From NCBI GenBank assembly GCA_031288415.1, contig JAITRL010000342.1:1-51060 (forward strand): a stretch of DNA of 51,060 nucleotides. The letters are read 5' to 3'. The DNA is from Deltaproteobacteria bacterium. GTDB lineage: Bacteria; Desulfobacterota; Desulfarculia; Adiutricales; Adiutricaceae. A program made the position numbers and the translations under genes. The notes beneath the pieces were generated by a model. The model was not told where the DNA came from. It saw only the letters and a list, made by a program, of their open reading frames with translations, and searched no databases. Of this stretch, positions 9,027 to 17,487 are shown piece after piece (the stretch's first letter is position 1; every line of letters starts with the position of its first letter).

Positions 9027-10148
9027 GCCGCCGCCGCCTTACGTCATCAAGGGCGCCGCGGCCTTGCGCCTCAGGCTCCGGCAACTCAAGGCGACACGGC
9101 GGACCCGGCAGGGAATGCCAATGACGCCGCGGCGTCTCACGGCCGCGGCTGTCCCGCGCGAACATTTCAAGGCCGGCGCCGCCGTAATCCTTTTACATGC
9201 TCCAAGCCAAAGGCCAAAGGCATTTCAGGCGGGAGCGGCCGAATTTTGCCGTGGCGATCCGGGCCGATCCTGCCTGGACCGGCGAGGCCTGAGACGGGAG
9301 GCGCCTCCGCTCCCCCCCGGAAGCCGCCGGTCAGCCGGGATGCCAGGAGCGGCGGCGCCTGCAGGGCGCGGGCGCCGCCCCCCGGCGCCCCGCGGGTCAT
9401 GCGGCATTTCCCCTGCGCAAAGAGGCCTTGTGAACTCAGGCCGTCCATGAGACGCCTTCCCGCTGTCCTCCCGCCTCAGTGAGATCAAAGCGCCGCCAAC
9501 CGGCTTTGCCTGGACACGGGCATGGCCAAGGAGCAGGCGGCATTTTAAAGAGGGCGTCTCCCCCCTGACTTCGGCAGGCAAGGGGAATTGGCGGAAACTT
9601 TCCGCAAGCCGCGGCTTCCGGGAACTCCGCCTCGTTCGGCCTCGCGCGGAACCGACGATCGGCGCCAAGAGAAAAATTCGGCCGGCAGGCCGTCCCGCGC
9701 TTGCCGCGGCAGGCAAGGCGCGCCTGCCGCGCGCCGCGGCCGGCAAGGCTCCGCGATCCGGCCGCGGCGCGGGGTCCCCCGAACCGGCGCCCTTCCTGCC
9801 GGAATGCCTGAGACAAACGTCATCCCGGCGATCGGCGCGCCGCGTCCGCGGCTCCGGGCCCTGCCTTGCAAGCCAAGCCCCTGCGCCATCAGGGCGGCCG
9901 TCGACGCTCGGCGGGCGACGGCGGCAGGCGGGCCGCGGCATCCGAAGCTCAAGGACGGCGCTTAACCGCCGACGGCCTAATCCCGAACCAAAAGCAGGAG
10001 GCGGGAGACGGCGCGCCGAAAAGGCCCCGGAGGCTTGAATCCAGGAACCCGCAGGGAACCTGCGGTTCAGGGTTCCGCGGACGGCCGCCGGAAAGCCGGA
10101 GGCGCGATCAAGGCCTTCATGCCGCGAAAGAAGCGAGCGGGCGCGATC

Positions 10149-10177
10149 TTGAACCTCTCCGCAGGCTGTGATACCTT
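10149..10177 (+). promoter_or_regulatory. Sigma70-type promoter, TTGAAC-17-TACCTT
   Basis: TTGAAC at 10149-10154 and TACCTT at 10172-10177 are separated by 17 bases. They sit about 90 bases before the AIM24-family gene. Confidence 0.55.
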
Positions 10178-10268
10178 ACGGCATTGCATGGCTCATGCCC
10201 TCTTCCGCGCGCGCCCGGCTTCGCGTTCACGCCGAACGGCCGCCGCCCGCCTGAAGGAGACCTTTCAC

Positions 10269-11003
10269 ATGACCCAGCCGCCTCCCGCGCAGCCGCCCCA
10301 GTACCCTCAACAGCCTCAGCAGTACCAGCAGGCTCAGGCCCTGCCCAAGTTCGAGATCCTCCATCCAGGCGCCTATCCTATCCTGCTCTACCGCCTGAGT
10401 CACGGCGAGACCTTCAAGGCCTCGGCCGGGGCCATGGTGGCCATGGACGCGGAGCTTAAGCTGACTGCCAAGATGGAGGGCGGGTTCATCCAGGCGATGG
10501 CCAGGAAATTCCTCACCAGCGAGAACGTCTTCTTCCAGCGCCTCACGGCCGACAAGGGCCCCGGAACCGCCTACTTCGCGCCGACCTTCCCCGGCGGGAT
10601 CGTCCCGGTCCAACTGGACGGGAGCTTCAGGCTCCGCATCCAGAAGGGCGGCTATCTGGCCTCCACGGACGGCGTGACCCTGGAGACCATCTCGCAGGGC
10701 CTGTCGAAAGGCCTCTTCTCCAAGGAAGGCTTCTTTATCCTGAGGGCCGGGGGGGCCGGGCTCCTGTTCCTGAGCTCCTACGGGGATATCCACGTCCTGG
10801 ACCTCCCGCCCGGCAAGCAGATGTTCATCGACAACGGCCACCTCGTGGCCTGGGACGAGACCATGCCTTACTCAATCCGCCTGGCCACAAAGTCGGTGGT
10901 CACGAGCCTCACTTCCGGCGAAGGGCTCGTCTGCACCTTCACGGGCCCCGGCAGGGTCTACCTCCAGACGCGCAGCCCCCAGGCCGTCAAGCCCGCCAAG
11001 TGA
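10269..11003 (+). CDS. AIM24 / TIGR00266-family protein
   Basis: The 244-residue protein has a Gln/Pro-rich head (residues 1-25). It then shows the AIM24-like beta-rich pattern: PILLYRLSHGETFKASAGAMVAMD near the start of the domain, a central GGFIQAMARKFLTSENVFF segment, and a late PGRVYLQTRSP end. The bacterial family (TIGR00266) is widespread but of unproven function; the mitochondrial homologue Aim24 affects inner-membrane organisation. The ATG at 10269 has an AAGGAGA Shine-Dalgarno at 10254-10260. A promoter lies 90 bases upstream, so the gene is probably monocistronic. No signal peptide is visible. Confidence 0.9.
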   Translation: MTQPPPAQPPQYPQQPQQYQQAQALPKFEILHPGAYPILLYRLSHGETFKASAGAMVAMDAELKLTAKMEGGFIQAMARKFLTSENVFFQRLTADKGPGTAYFAPTFPGGIVPVQLDGSFRLRIQKGGYLASTDGVTLETISQGLSKGLFSKEGFFILRAGGAGLLFLSSYGDIHVLDLPPGKQMFIDNGHLVAWDETMPYSIRLATKSVVTSLTSGEGLVCTFTGPGRVYLQTRSPQAVKPAK

Positions 11004-11859
11004 CGCCGCGGGCCCCGCGCCCCGCCCCCCGGAAACCTCACGCCGCGCGGGCCGCCTTGACGCCCCCCTCTCCGGGCGCCGCCGCGCCTTCAGCGGCTTG
11101 CCGCGCGGCGGCCCCTCCGCAGGCCGCCCGGCCATGCGCCTGCCTTTGAAGGCCTGCGCCCTCCGCCCGGAACGGCCGCCGGCGCCCCGCCTTGGACTGG
11201 GCCCCCTGCCGGGGAGCGGACATGCCGTCCGCAGGCCGTCTTCCGGGACCTGAGGCGTGCCGGGCTCTCCGCGGCCGGCCGCCACGCGTTCGCCGCCGGC
11301 GCCCGGGCCCTCTCCCTCGCTGTCCGCGGCAGGCGCCTTATGCGGTCGATCCTCGGCCCTCCCGCGGCCTGCCGCGGTTTATATGACCCGGCACTCCTTT
11401 GCAGGCCGAGACTGTCCGATTCCCCGTTTTCCGGCCTCTTTCCCGCGACGCCGCGCCAAGCGGCGCCCCGCCTGCGACGCCTCCCTCCTCCCTGGGAAAG
11501 ACCCCGCCGCCCGGGGTACCGCTCCGTTTTCATGTCCCGCGCAAGCCTTTACGGGGCCTTGCCCCGCCATCGGCAGAACGGCGCCGGCCCAGTCCGGCGA
11601 GGGTTTCCGCTCCGCCTAAAGCGGTTGCCGTCGGCGGGTACAGGCCCCGCGCCGCGCCGCGCGACGCGAGGCAAAAGGCCCTCGCCCGGCCGCCCCGGGC
11701 AGGCTGTTTCAGCCGGCCGGTTTTTGCCGCGGCCTGGGCCCGCGCCGCGGCTAAAGCCGCGGCTGACGTAACCGTTGACCTCACCGCCCGGGTCCTTAAG
11801 GGGGGGGTTAGCCTTGAGGGGTTCCCGCCTTAAGGCCGCAGGCTGCCAAGTTCAGCCCT

Positions 11860-11976
11860 GCCTTTGAGGCTTGCCTTTGAGGCTTGCCTTTGAGGCTTGC
11901 CTTTGAGGCTTGCCTTTGAGGCTTGCCTTTGAGGCTTGCCTTTGAGGCTTGCCTTTGAGGCTTGCCTTGAAGGCTT
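11860..11976. repeat. 13-bp tandem repeat array (8 perfect copies plus 1 degenerate)
   Basis: The unit GCCTTTGAGGCTT occurs eight times without a mismatch at 11860-11963. A ninth copy at 11964-11976 has a small rearrangement. The unit is not a multiple of three. The perfect copies suggest recent slippage or expansion. Confidence 0.95.
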
Positions 11977-12642
11977 GGCTGCGCCGGGATCCGCCGCGAC
12001 AGGCGACGCGGCCGGATGCTTCCCCGGCCCGGCCCTCTGCAGGCGCCGTCGGCAGACACGCATGACGGCTCGAAACGGGGCGACGCCGCAGGCCTGATTG
12101 CCTTTCGTTCCCGAGGGAGGCCCTCCGTCTCCGGACAACGGGCTGATAAAGTTTCCGCGAGGAATTTGACTCTTTTTACTGTTTAAGGCTTGAAATTTCA
12201 GGCGCTGGCTCTTGACAAGAGAAAACGCCCTCTGATGACCTGCTCCGGGAAAAAGGGCCGGAAAGCCCCTTAAGCGGGGGAGGGCCAGGTTCCGCCGCGG
12301 CCCCCGGAACTGAAGGGCCAGGGCCGGCAGCCGCCCTGATCGCCTCCTTCGGGCCGGAGAACAGGGGAGAACCCGCCGAAAGGAACATGACCCGCCGCAA
12401 AAGCCGCCGCCGCGGGAGGAGGCCCGAGAGCCCGCGCCGCCGGAAGCCTGAGGTTCCCTCGGCAGGCGCGGGAAAAGGGCAGGCTTCCCCCTTCCCTGCT
12501 CCGCAGGGCGGAGGTCACAGGGAACTTCGCTGCCGGGATTCCCCGCCTGGCCCCGCTCTCCGCTTTACGCTTCCGCCGCAGCTTCCGGCGGCGGACGGCC
12601 GGAGCCGGCCTGACCCTCACCAAACCTAGCGGTAAAGGCCCC

Positions 12643-12671
12643 TTGCCTCCCTTCAAAAAGTGGTTTATCAT
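12643..12671 (+). promoter_or_regulatory. Sigma70-type promoter for cheW, TTGCCT-17-TATCAT
   Basis: TTGCCT at 12643-12648 and TATCAT at 12666-12671 are spaced by 17 bases within a local AT-rich patch. They lie about 170 bases before the cheW start. Confidence 0.65.
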
Positions 12672-12842
12672 AAAATGTCAGCTACCGTGGCCCGCGCTTC
12701 GGTTTGCCGTGCCCTTTACGGCCGTCATCCGCTGCCGCCGCGGCCTGCTGCCGAGCGCGGCTCCGGCCGGCGCAAGTGACGGCGGAGCCCAGCCGCCCGC
12801 CCTTCCCGGCCGTCGGCCTCCCACCCCCTGTTGAGGCGGTAT

Positions 12843-13340
12843 ATGTCAGAAGCGACTCAAAAACTCGACACTGTCCCAGTCCAGACCGAGAACGACGGAA
12901 AATACCTGACCTTCCAGCTGGCCGACGAGGGCTACGGCATCGGCATCCTGAAAGTCCGCGAGATCATCGGCATGCTCCCGGTGACCCCGGTCCCCCAGAC
13001 GCCCTTGTTCCTCAAGGGGGTGATTAACCTCCGCGGCCAGGTCATCCCGGTGGTGGACCTCCGCCTGAAGTTCGGGCTCCCGGAGGAAGAGTACACTGAG
13101 CGAACCAGCATCATCGTGGTGGAGGTAAAGGGCCTTACCGGGAATATCCCCATCGGCATCGTGGTGGACACCGTGTCCGAGGTCATCAACATCCAGGCGC
13201 ACGAGATCGAGCCCGCCCCCGCCTTCGGCTCCACGATAGACATGAACTTCATCCTGGGCATGGCCAAAACCGGCGACGGCGTCAAGATCCTCCTGAACAT
13301 CGACCTGGTGCTTTCCGCCGAGGAGCTGGGCGCCATGTAA
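12843..13340 (+). CDS. cheW: Chemotaxis coupling protein CheW
   Basis: The 165-residue protein is a single CheW domain. It has YLTFQLADEGYGIGILKVREI at the start, a central FLKGVINLRGQVIPVVDLR segment, the PIGIVVDTVSEV segment and a final VKILLNIDLVL strand. CheW links chemoreceptors to the CheA kinase at the inner face of the membrane. The ATG at 12843 with GAGGCGG upstream is preferred to a TTG four codons earlier. No other chemotaxis gene is in the window, so this is an orphan cheW; the only motility-related neighbour is fliI, 26 kb away. Confidence 0.95.
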   Translation: MSEATQKLDTVPVQTENDGKYLTFQLADEGYGIGILKVREIIGMLPVTPVPQTPLFLKGVINLRGQVIPVVDLRLKFGLPEEEYTERTSIIVVEVKGLTGNIPIGIVVDTVSEVINIQAHEIEPAPAFGSTIDMNFILGMAKTGDGVKILLNIDLVLSAEELGAM

Positions 13341-13463
13341 GGCCCTCCTGCCTCCCGTCTTCCTTCCCGGCCTTCCGCCTGACGTTGCGGGCCCTCCCGG
13401 CCCATGCGGCAGCCGGCCCCCGGAGGGCGAGTTTCCTGTCACGGGCGCCTGCCCGCCCGTATG

Positions 13464-13488
13464 CCCCGCGTTCCGGGGGGCCTTTTTT
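13464..13488 (+). terminator. Weak intrinsic terminator candidate after cheW
   Basis: CCCCG (13464-13468) can pair with CGGGG (13474-13478), and a run of six T follows at 13483-13488 after four further bases. It lies 124 bases after the cheW stop, in an otherwise featureless 348-base gap. Confidence 0.35.
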
Positions 13489-13688
13489 CCGGGACCCTGC
13501 GGGCTTGCGCGGGCTTACAGCCCTCCAAGGCCGCCGACACGAACACCTGCGGCGCCGGCCCGCCTTCCCGCGGCCCGGCCGCCGGAGCCATGGAGGCGCG
13601 CCTCGCCTCCCAGGCAGAGCAGGCCCGGCCTCCGGGACAGTCCGCGCGGCCCCGCGGATTAGGGATGGCCCGGGCAAGAGAGAACAGC

Positions 13689-14453
13689 ATGACATCTCAA
13701 CGTCAGATCAAATCGGCAGGAACATTCCTGGCCGCCGGGGCCCGCCTGGCGATCCTAGCGGCGGTCGCGCTCGCCGCCGGCTCCTGCGCCCCCCGCTACG
13801 AGTACCGGGCGATTCCGGCCAGGCCCTTGTCCTCGTACCCGGGCCAGGCTCAGGCGGCCGGGGCTAACGTGGGGGCCGTGGCCTTCTATTCCGGCGAACA
13901 GCTCACCGCCCTTTTCGGCTTCGACCTTAAAAAGGCCGGAGTCATCCCGGTCCAGGTCCTTATCCAGAACAACGGCGGCTCCTCGGTCAACGTCCTGGAC
14001 GGGGCCCGGATCGAGGACTCCAACGGACTCTTGTGGGACGTGCTCCCCTCCGAGGTCGTCTACGGGCGCATCAACGACTACACCTCCGGAGGAATCGACG
14101 CCGGGCAGACCGCTCGCCGCACCGCCACCTGGGGCGTGGCCGGCGCCCTCCTGGGCGCGGCCGTGGGGGCCGCCACCGGCACCAACGTGGGCGAGGCGCT
14201 CGGCAAGGGCGCGGCCATCGGCGCCGCCGCAGGAGCCGCGAGCTCCATCACCGGGGTGGGGGTCGATTCGCCCGACACCGAACAGGACGTGGTCGCCGAC
14301 TTCTCTCAGAGATCGCTGGACGGCAAGTCCGCGGCGCCGGGGGAAGAGGTCTCGGGCTTCCTGTACTTCCCCTCCGAAAGCTCCCAGCCCCGCCGCCTGA
14401 CTCTCAACCTGTCCATCGGCGGGCAGCGCCGCAGCGTGACCGTGAACCTCTGA
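13689..14453 (+). CDS. Lipoprotein with a glycine-zipper segment
   Basis: The 254-residue protein starts at the ATG at 13689 (AAGAGAG upstream). A hydrophobic signal ends in the lipobox LAAGSC with C33 as the lipidated cysteine. A beta-rich domain follows, then a glycine-zipper segment at about 160-190 (GALLGAAVGAATG and GAAIGAAAGAAS), then a second beta-rich part. Glycine-zipper lipoproteins often associate with the outer membrane, but the function here is unknown. It stops three bases before the start of mlaE, so it is very likely the first gene of the Mla-type operon and may act in lipid trafficking or envelope integrity. Confidence 0.85.
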   Translation: MTSQRQIKSAGTFLAAGARLAILAAVALAAGSCAPRYEYRAIPARPLSSYPGQAQAAGANVGAVAFYSGEQLTALFGFDLKKAGVIPVQVLIQNNGGSSVNVLDGARIEDSNGLLWDVLPSEVVYGRINDYTSGGIDAGQTARRTATWGVAGALLGAAVGAATGTNVGEALGKGAAIGAAAGAASSITGVGVDSPDTEQDVVADFSQRSLDGKSAAPGEEVSGFLYFPSESSQPRRLTLNLSIGGQRRSVTVNL

Positions 14454-14456
14454 TCC

Positions 14457-15458
14457 TTGGCCACCTCCGACCTGACTCCCCCTTCCCCCGCGCCCCCCGG
14501 TCCTCCGGGAAGGGCTTCCGGAGGCCCCGCTGAGCCTTCCCGAGGCTTTCAAGCCATCCCGGACCCCGCCGCGTTGCGGGGCCCGGGGGCCGGGCCCGCC
14601 GGGGTCGGGGCCTCCCCGGGCCTCGCCCGCAAGGCCGCCCGCGCCGCCTCCCGGAAGGCCTCCGCGGCCACGGGCCGCGCGGGCCGCTTCTTCTGGGCCC
14701 AGGCGGCCGGGCGCGCCGATCGCCTGGCCTTCCTGGGCCGCACCTTCCTGTTGGGCTTGGAGAGCTCCCTGTCGGGCCCCCTGGGCCGCCGGCGGCTCGT
14801 CTGGTCCATGCTCCTCGAACAGGCCGTCCTGTGCTTCAGGAACTCGGCCCTGCTGGCCTCCGTAATGGGGCTCACGGCAGGCTTCCTGTGGACGGTCGTG
14901 TGGTACGGGGTCCTCTCCAACCTCGGCGGCACCGAGACCCTCGTCTCCCTGGCCCTGCGGATCGAGCTGGCCGAGGTGAGCCCCTTCCTGGTCGCCATGG
15001 TGGTCACGGCCGCCTACACGGGCCCCAGCGCCAGCCGCCTGGCCCGGATCCGGACCTCAGGCGGCTTCGAGATCCTCCGCCTGATGGGCATCCCTCCCGC
15101 CCACCTCCTGGCTTGGCCGCGCTTTCTGGGCCAGCTGGCCGCCTTCCCCGTCCTCATACTCTTCCACTGCGCCTTCACCATCATGGGAGTCTGCCTGGGC
15201 ACCCGTTTCTTCGCGGCCTTCCCCGTCTCCGACTTCCTCGCCCTCCTGGTCTCCGGCGTCAAGGCCTACAGCCTCTTCAGGCTGACCGTCCAAAGCATCC
15301 TCATGTCATTCGTCATGAGTTACTGCGCGCTGCATTACCCCTACAGGGCTGTGGAGGGCCCGGGCGTGGAGGTGCCTGACCGCGTATGGCGCGGCGCGCT
15401 CAAGGGCCTGATCTGGGCTTCCCTTTGCGGCCTCCTGGTGAGCGTCCTCTATGCCTAG
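14457..15458 (+). CDS. mlaE: MlaE-family ABC transporter permease
   Basis: The 333-residue inner-membrane protein starts with TTG. An ~80-residue Pro/Ala-rich head precedes a typical MlaE/PF02405 domain with five or six hydrophobic segments. The domain has an LEQAVLCFRNSALLASVMGL opening, a conserved EVSPFLVAMVVTAAYTGPSASRLARI segment and the LRLMGIPPAHLLAWPRFL coupling region. In Mla systems two MlaE copies form the permease for phospholipid transport between the membranes. Its end overlaps the next gene by eight bases. The family assignment is firm; the cargo (phospholipid) is by analogy. Confidence 0.92.
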   Translation: MATSDLTPPSPAPPGPPGRASGGPAEPSRGFQAIPDPAALRGPGAGPAGVGASPGLARKAARAASRKASAATGRAGRFFWAQAAGRADRLAFLGRTFLLGLESSLSGPLGRRRLVWSMLLEQAVLCFRNSALLASVMGLTAGFLWTVVWYGVLSNLGGTETLVSLALRIELAEVSPFLVAMVVTAAYTGPSASRLARIRTSGGFEILRLMGIPPAHLLAWPRFLGQLAAFPVLILFHCAFTIMGVCLGTRFFAAFPVSDFLALLVSGVKAYSLFRLTVQSILMSFVMSYCALHYPYRAVEGPGVEVPDRVWRGALKGLIWASLCGLLVSVLYA

Positions 15459-16185
15459 CCCCCCCGCCCGCGGACGTCCGCCGGCGCGGCCCGAGGACGG
15501 CCGCCCGGCTTCCCCGGCCCTGTCCTTCTCCGGGGTGCATCTCCAGGGAGGCGCCTCCGCCGGTTGCGCGGTCCTCGACCTCGTTCTCTCGCCTGGGGAC
15601 TCCGCGCTGGTGCTCCACCCGGATCCTGAGGTCCTGCGCGAGGTGATCAGCCTCGCGATGTGCTGGTCCAGGCCCCTTGCCGGCTCCGTACTCTGGGAGG
15701 AAGGGAGGGCGCCGTCGGACGACGGGGTCATGGCCCGCCTCCGCTTTAACCGGGGCGTGGGCCTGGTTCACGCTGGCCTCGCCCTGGTGCCCGGCCGTAC
15801 CGTGGTCGAGCACCTTGTCCTGTTCTACCGCTACCACCTTACCGAGCCTCGCCGGACCCTCGCCGCCCGGGCGATCCGGCTTGTCCGCTCGATGGGCCTT
15901 TGCGCCGCCGACCGGCAGGACCTGCGCAAGGTGCATTCCGAGTGGCTGGAGGAAAGGACCCTCAGGATAGGGCTGTACGCCGTGGCCCTGGCCAAGAGCC
16001 CGTGGCTGTTCGTTCTGGAATCCCCCGGCGCCTTTCTTGGCAAGGACTTCCCTCCCCTCTGGGAACGGATAGGGAGCGAGCGCCGCGAACGCGGCGCCGC
16101 CGTGCTGGTCCTGGACCGCTCCGAGGAAGGCTACGGCGAGGGCGCTTTCCGGAGCGTGGCCAGGCTCGGGGGCCCCGCAAGCTGA
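15451..16185 (+). CDS. Degenerate ABC ATPase-like protein in the MlaF position
   Basis: The 244-residue protein is encoded between mlaE and mlaD, where the MlaF ATPase normally sits. Its outline follows an ABC nucleotide-binding domain: an early strand and loop (residues 40-55), a Q-loop-like GLVHAGLALVPGRTVVEHL (104-122) and a helix before LFVLESPG (186-193). The Walker A position reads HPDPEVLRE (56-64) with no GxxGxGKS/T. No LSGGQ is visible. Walker B lacks the Asp-Glu pair (LES instead of DEP). The reading frame is intact with no stops and overlaps mlaE by eight bases. It therefore looks like a maintained but ATPase-dead NBD. An unrelated fold cannot be excluded without a structure prediction. 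Confidence 0.75.
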   Translation: MPSPPARGRPPARPEDGRPASPALSFSGVHLQGGASAGCAVLDLVLSPGDSALVLHPDPEVLREVISLAMCWSRPLAGSVLWEEGRAPSDDGVMARLRFNRGVGLVHAGLALVPGRTVVEHLVLFYRYHLTEPRRTLAARAIRLVRSMGLCAADRQDLRKVHSEWLEERTLRIGLYAVALAKSPWLFVLESPGAFLGKDFPPLWERIGSERRERGAAVLVLDRSEEGYGEGAFRSVARLGGPAS

Positions 16186-16524
16186 GGGCCGGAGGGCCCG
16201 CAGGTCCCCTCAAGCCCTGCCGGGGGCTGAAACCGGACGGCCCGGCAGGGGCCGGCCGCAGGTCTCTGCAGGTTTTCCCGCCTTCCGGGGCGTTCCCGCG
16301 ATTGGGAACCGCCGCCTTAGGACATGTCGGCGGGCCCGGAGAGACCGGAAGGCTTTGACGCGCCGCAAGGCCTGAGCCGTAAGGAAAAGCCCAGGATCAG
16401 GCGGAAAAGGTCAAACGCCGGCGGTTCCCGCGGCCCGGCCGCTTTTCCGGGGGCTGCGGCCCCCCGGCCGCATAAGCGGCGGGCCGCCCCCTCCGGGGAG
16501 GCCGCGCAAGGAGGCAAGGCAGCG
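16186..16524 (+). other. Gap before mlaD
   Basis: 339 bases without a supportable gene. The mlaD frame is open back to 16324 but is Arg/Pro/Ala low-complexity there, and the good Shine-Dalgarno AAGGAGG at 16508-16514 points to the start at 16525. Confidence 0.5.
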
Positions 16525-17487
16525 ATGGCCGAAGAGAGGACAAGACATCTCACGACCAGGGCCCCCTACACCTTCATGGAGAAGCTGACGGGCTTCATAC
16601 TGGTGGCCCTCTTCCTGCTCGTCATGGGCGCCGCGACCATAGTCGGCGCCGGCCGGGGCCTCTTCAGGGGCTACACGGAGTATTTCGCGGTGTTCAGCCA
16701 GGGCTACGGCATCGCGGCCGGCGTGGACGTGCGCTTCTTCGGCATCAGGATCGGCAAGGTCATCGAGGTCGAGCTCCTGGACAACAACAAGATCCGCATG
16801 AGGCTCAGCATCGCCGACGACTACTCCGGCCGGGTGAAGGGGGACTGCCTCGCCATGGTCAAGAGCCCCACCATCATCGGGGCGGAATACATCGAGATCC
16901 AGCCCGGCACCGACCTGTCCAGGCCTATTCCGGAAGGCGGGCAGATCCCGGCCCAAGACGCGGTCACCCTCGAGGACATGGTGGAGTCCCTCGAGATTCC
17001 CAAGAAGATCGCCCAGGCTGACACGCTGATCTCCGACTTCATCAACATCGCCGACCGGCTGCAGGATTCCGAAGGGCCGCTGTTCGCGACCCTGGAGAAT
17101 TTCCGCATCGTCTCCCAGAGGGTGGCCCAGGGCGAAGGCTCGCTGGGGGCCTTGCTGTCGAGGCCCGACGCCCACGATGAGCTTTTCGCCGCCATCCAGG
17201 AGATCCGCCGGGCCTCGGTCTCCATCCGCGACGCCTCCGCCTCGGTGCGGGCCGCGGCCGCCACCCTCGAACGCGACATCCCCGGCATCACCGAGAAGAC
17301 CGAGCAGATCCTGCGCGAGATAGAGCTCGGCACCCAGTCCTTCCCGGAAGTGGCCCGGGGCGCCAGGGAGGGCGTCAGGGACGTGAACCGGGTACTGGAC
17401 TCCGCCAAGAAGAACTTCCTTATCCGCGGGAACCTCACCCCGGATCCGCCTCCCGAAGGCGTCAGCAGCACCCTCAGGGGCCGCTAG
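16525..17487 (+). CDS. mlaD: MlaD-family MCE-domain protein
   Basis: The 320-residue protein has one N-terminal transmembrane helix (about 19-41) and an MCE domain (about 48-130) with VFSQGYGIAAGVDVRFFGIRIGKV. A long helical C-terminal region (about 150-300) has coiled-coil character. MlaD hexamers bind lipid in the periplasm on the MlaE permease. The long C-terminal helices recall tunnel-forming MCE proteins such as PqiB or LetB, but with only one MCE domain. The start at 16525 is chosen for its AAGGAGG site and because the TM helix then lies at the N-terminus. The stop directly abuts the GTG of the next gene. Confidence 0.92.
   Translation: MAEERTRHLTTRAPYTFMEKLTGFILVALFLLVMGAATIVGAGRGLFRGYTEYFAVFSQGYGIAAGVDVRFFGIRIGKVIEVELLDNNKIRMRLSIADDYSGRVKGDCLAMVKSPTIIGAEYIEIQPGTDLSRPIPEGGQIPAQDAVTLEDMVESLEIPKKIAQADTLISDFINIADRLQDSEGPLFATLENFRIVSQRVAQGEGSLGALLSRPDAHDELFAAIQEIRRASVSIRDASASVRAAAATLERDIPGITEKTEQILREIELGTQSFPEVARGAREGVRDVNRVLDSAKKNFLIRGNLTPDPPPEGVSSTLRGR

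Larger units (their letters stand above)
8893..10268 (+). other. 1.4-kb gene-free region
   Basis: Open frames occur in all directions, but none has a recognisable domain and all look like high-GC artefacts. Contents: a 24-bp direct repeat at 8979-9026 and, near the end, a good promoter at 10149-10177. I see nothing else. Confidence 0.55.
11004..12842 (+). other. 1.8-kb gene-free region upstream of cheW
   Basis: The longest gene-free stretch of the window. It contains a 13-bp tandem array at 11860-11976, a less GC-rich patch near 12130-12240 with a TTGACA at 12212-12217 but only a poor -10, and the cheW promoter at 12643-12671. Open frames over the array are produced by the repeat itself. Confidence 0.55.

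Noticed and set aside
9225-9965. Overlapping frames of 125-238 codons on both strands
   Set aside because: No recognisable domain, Arg-rich composition in every frame, and no ribosome-binding sites of note; typical of non-coding high-GC DNA.
11808-12138. Minus-strand frames of 83 and 102 codons across the 13-bp array
   Set aside because: The periodic Gln/Ala/Ser/Lys sequence is produced by reading the tandem repeat; there is no family pattern or ribosome-binding site.
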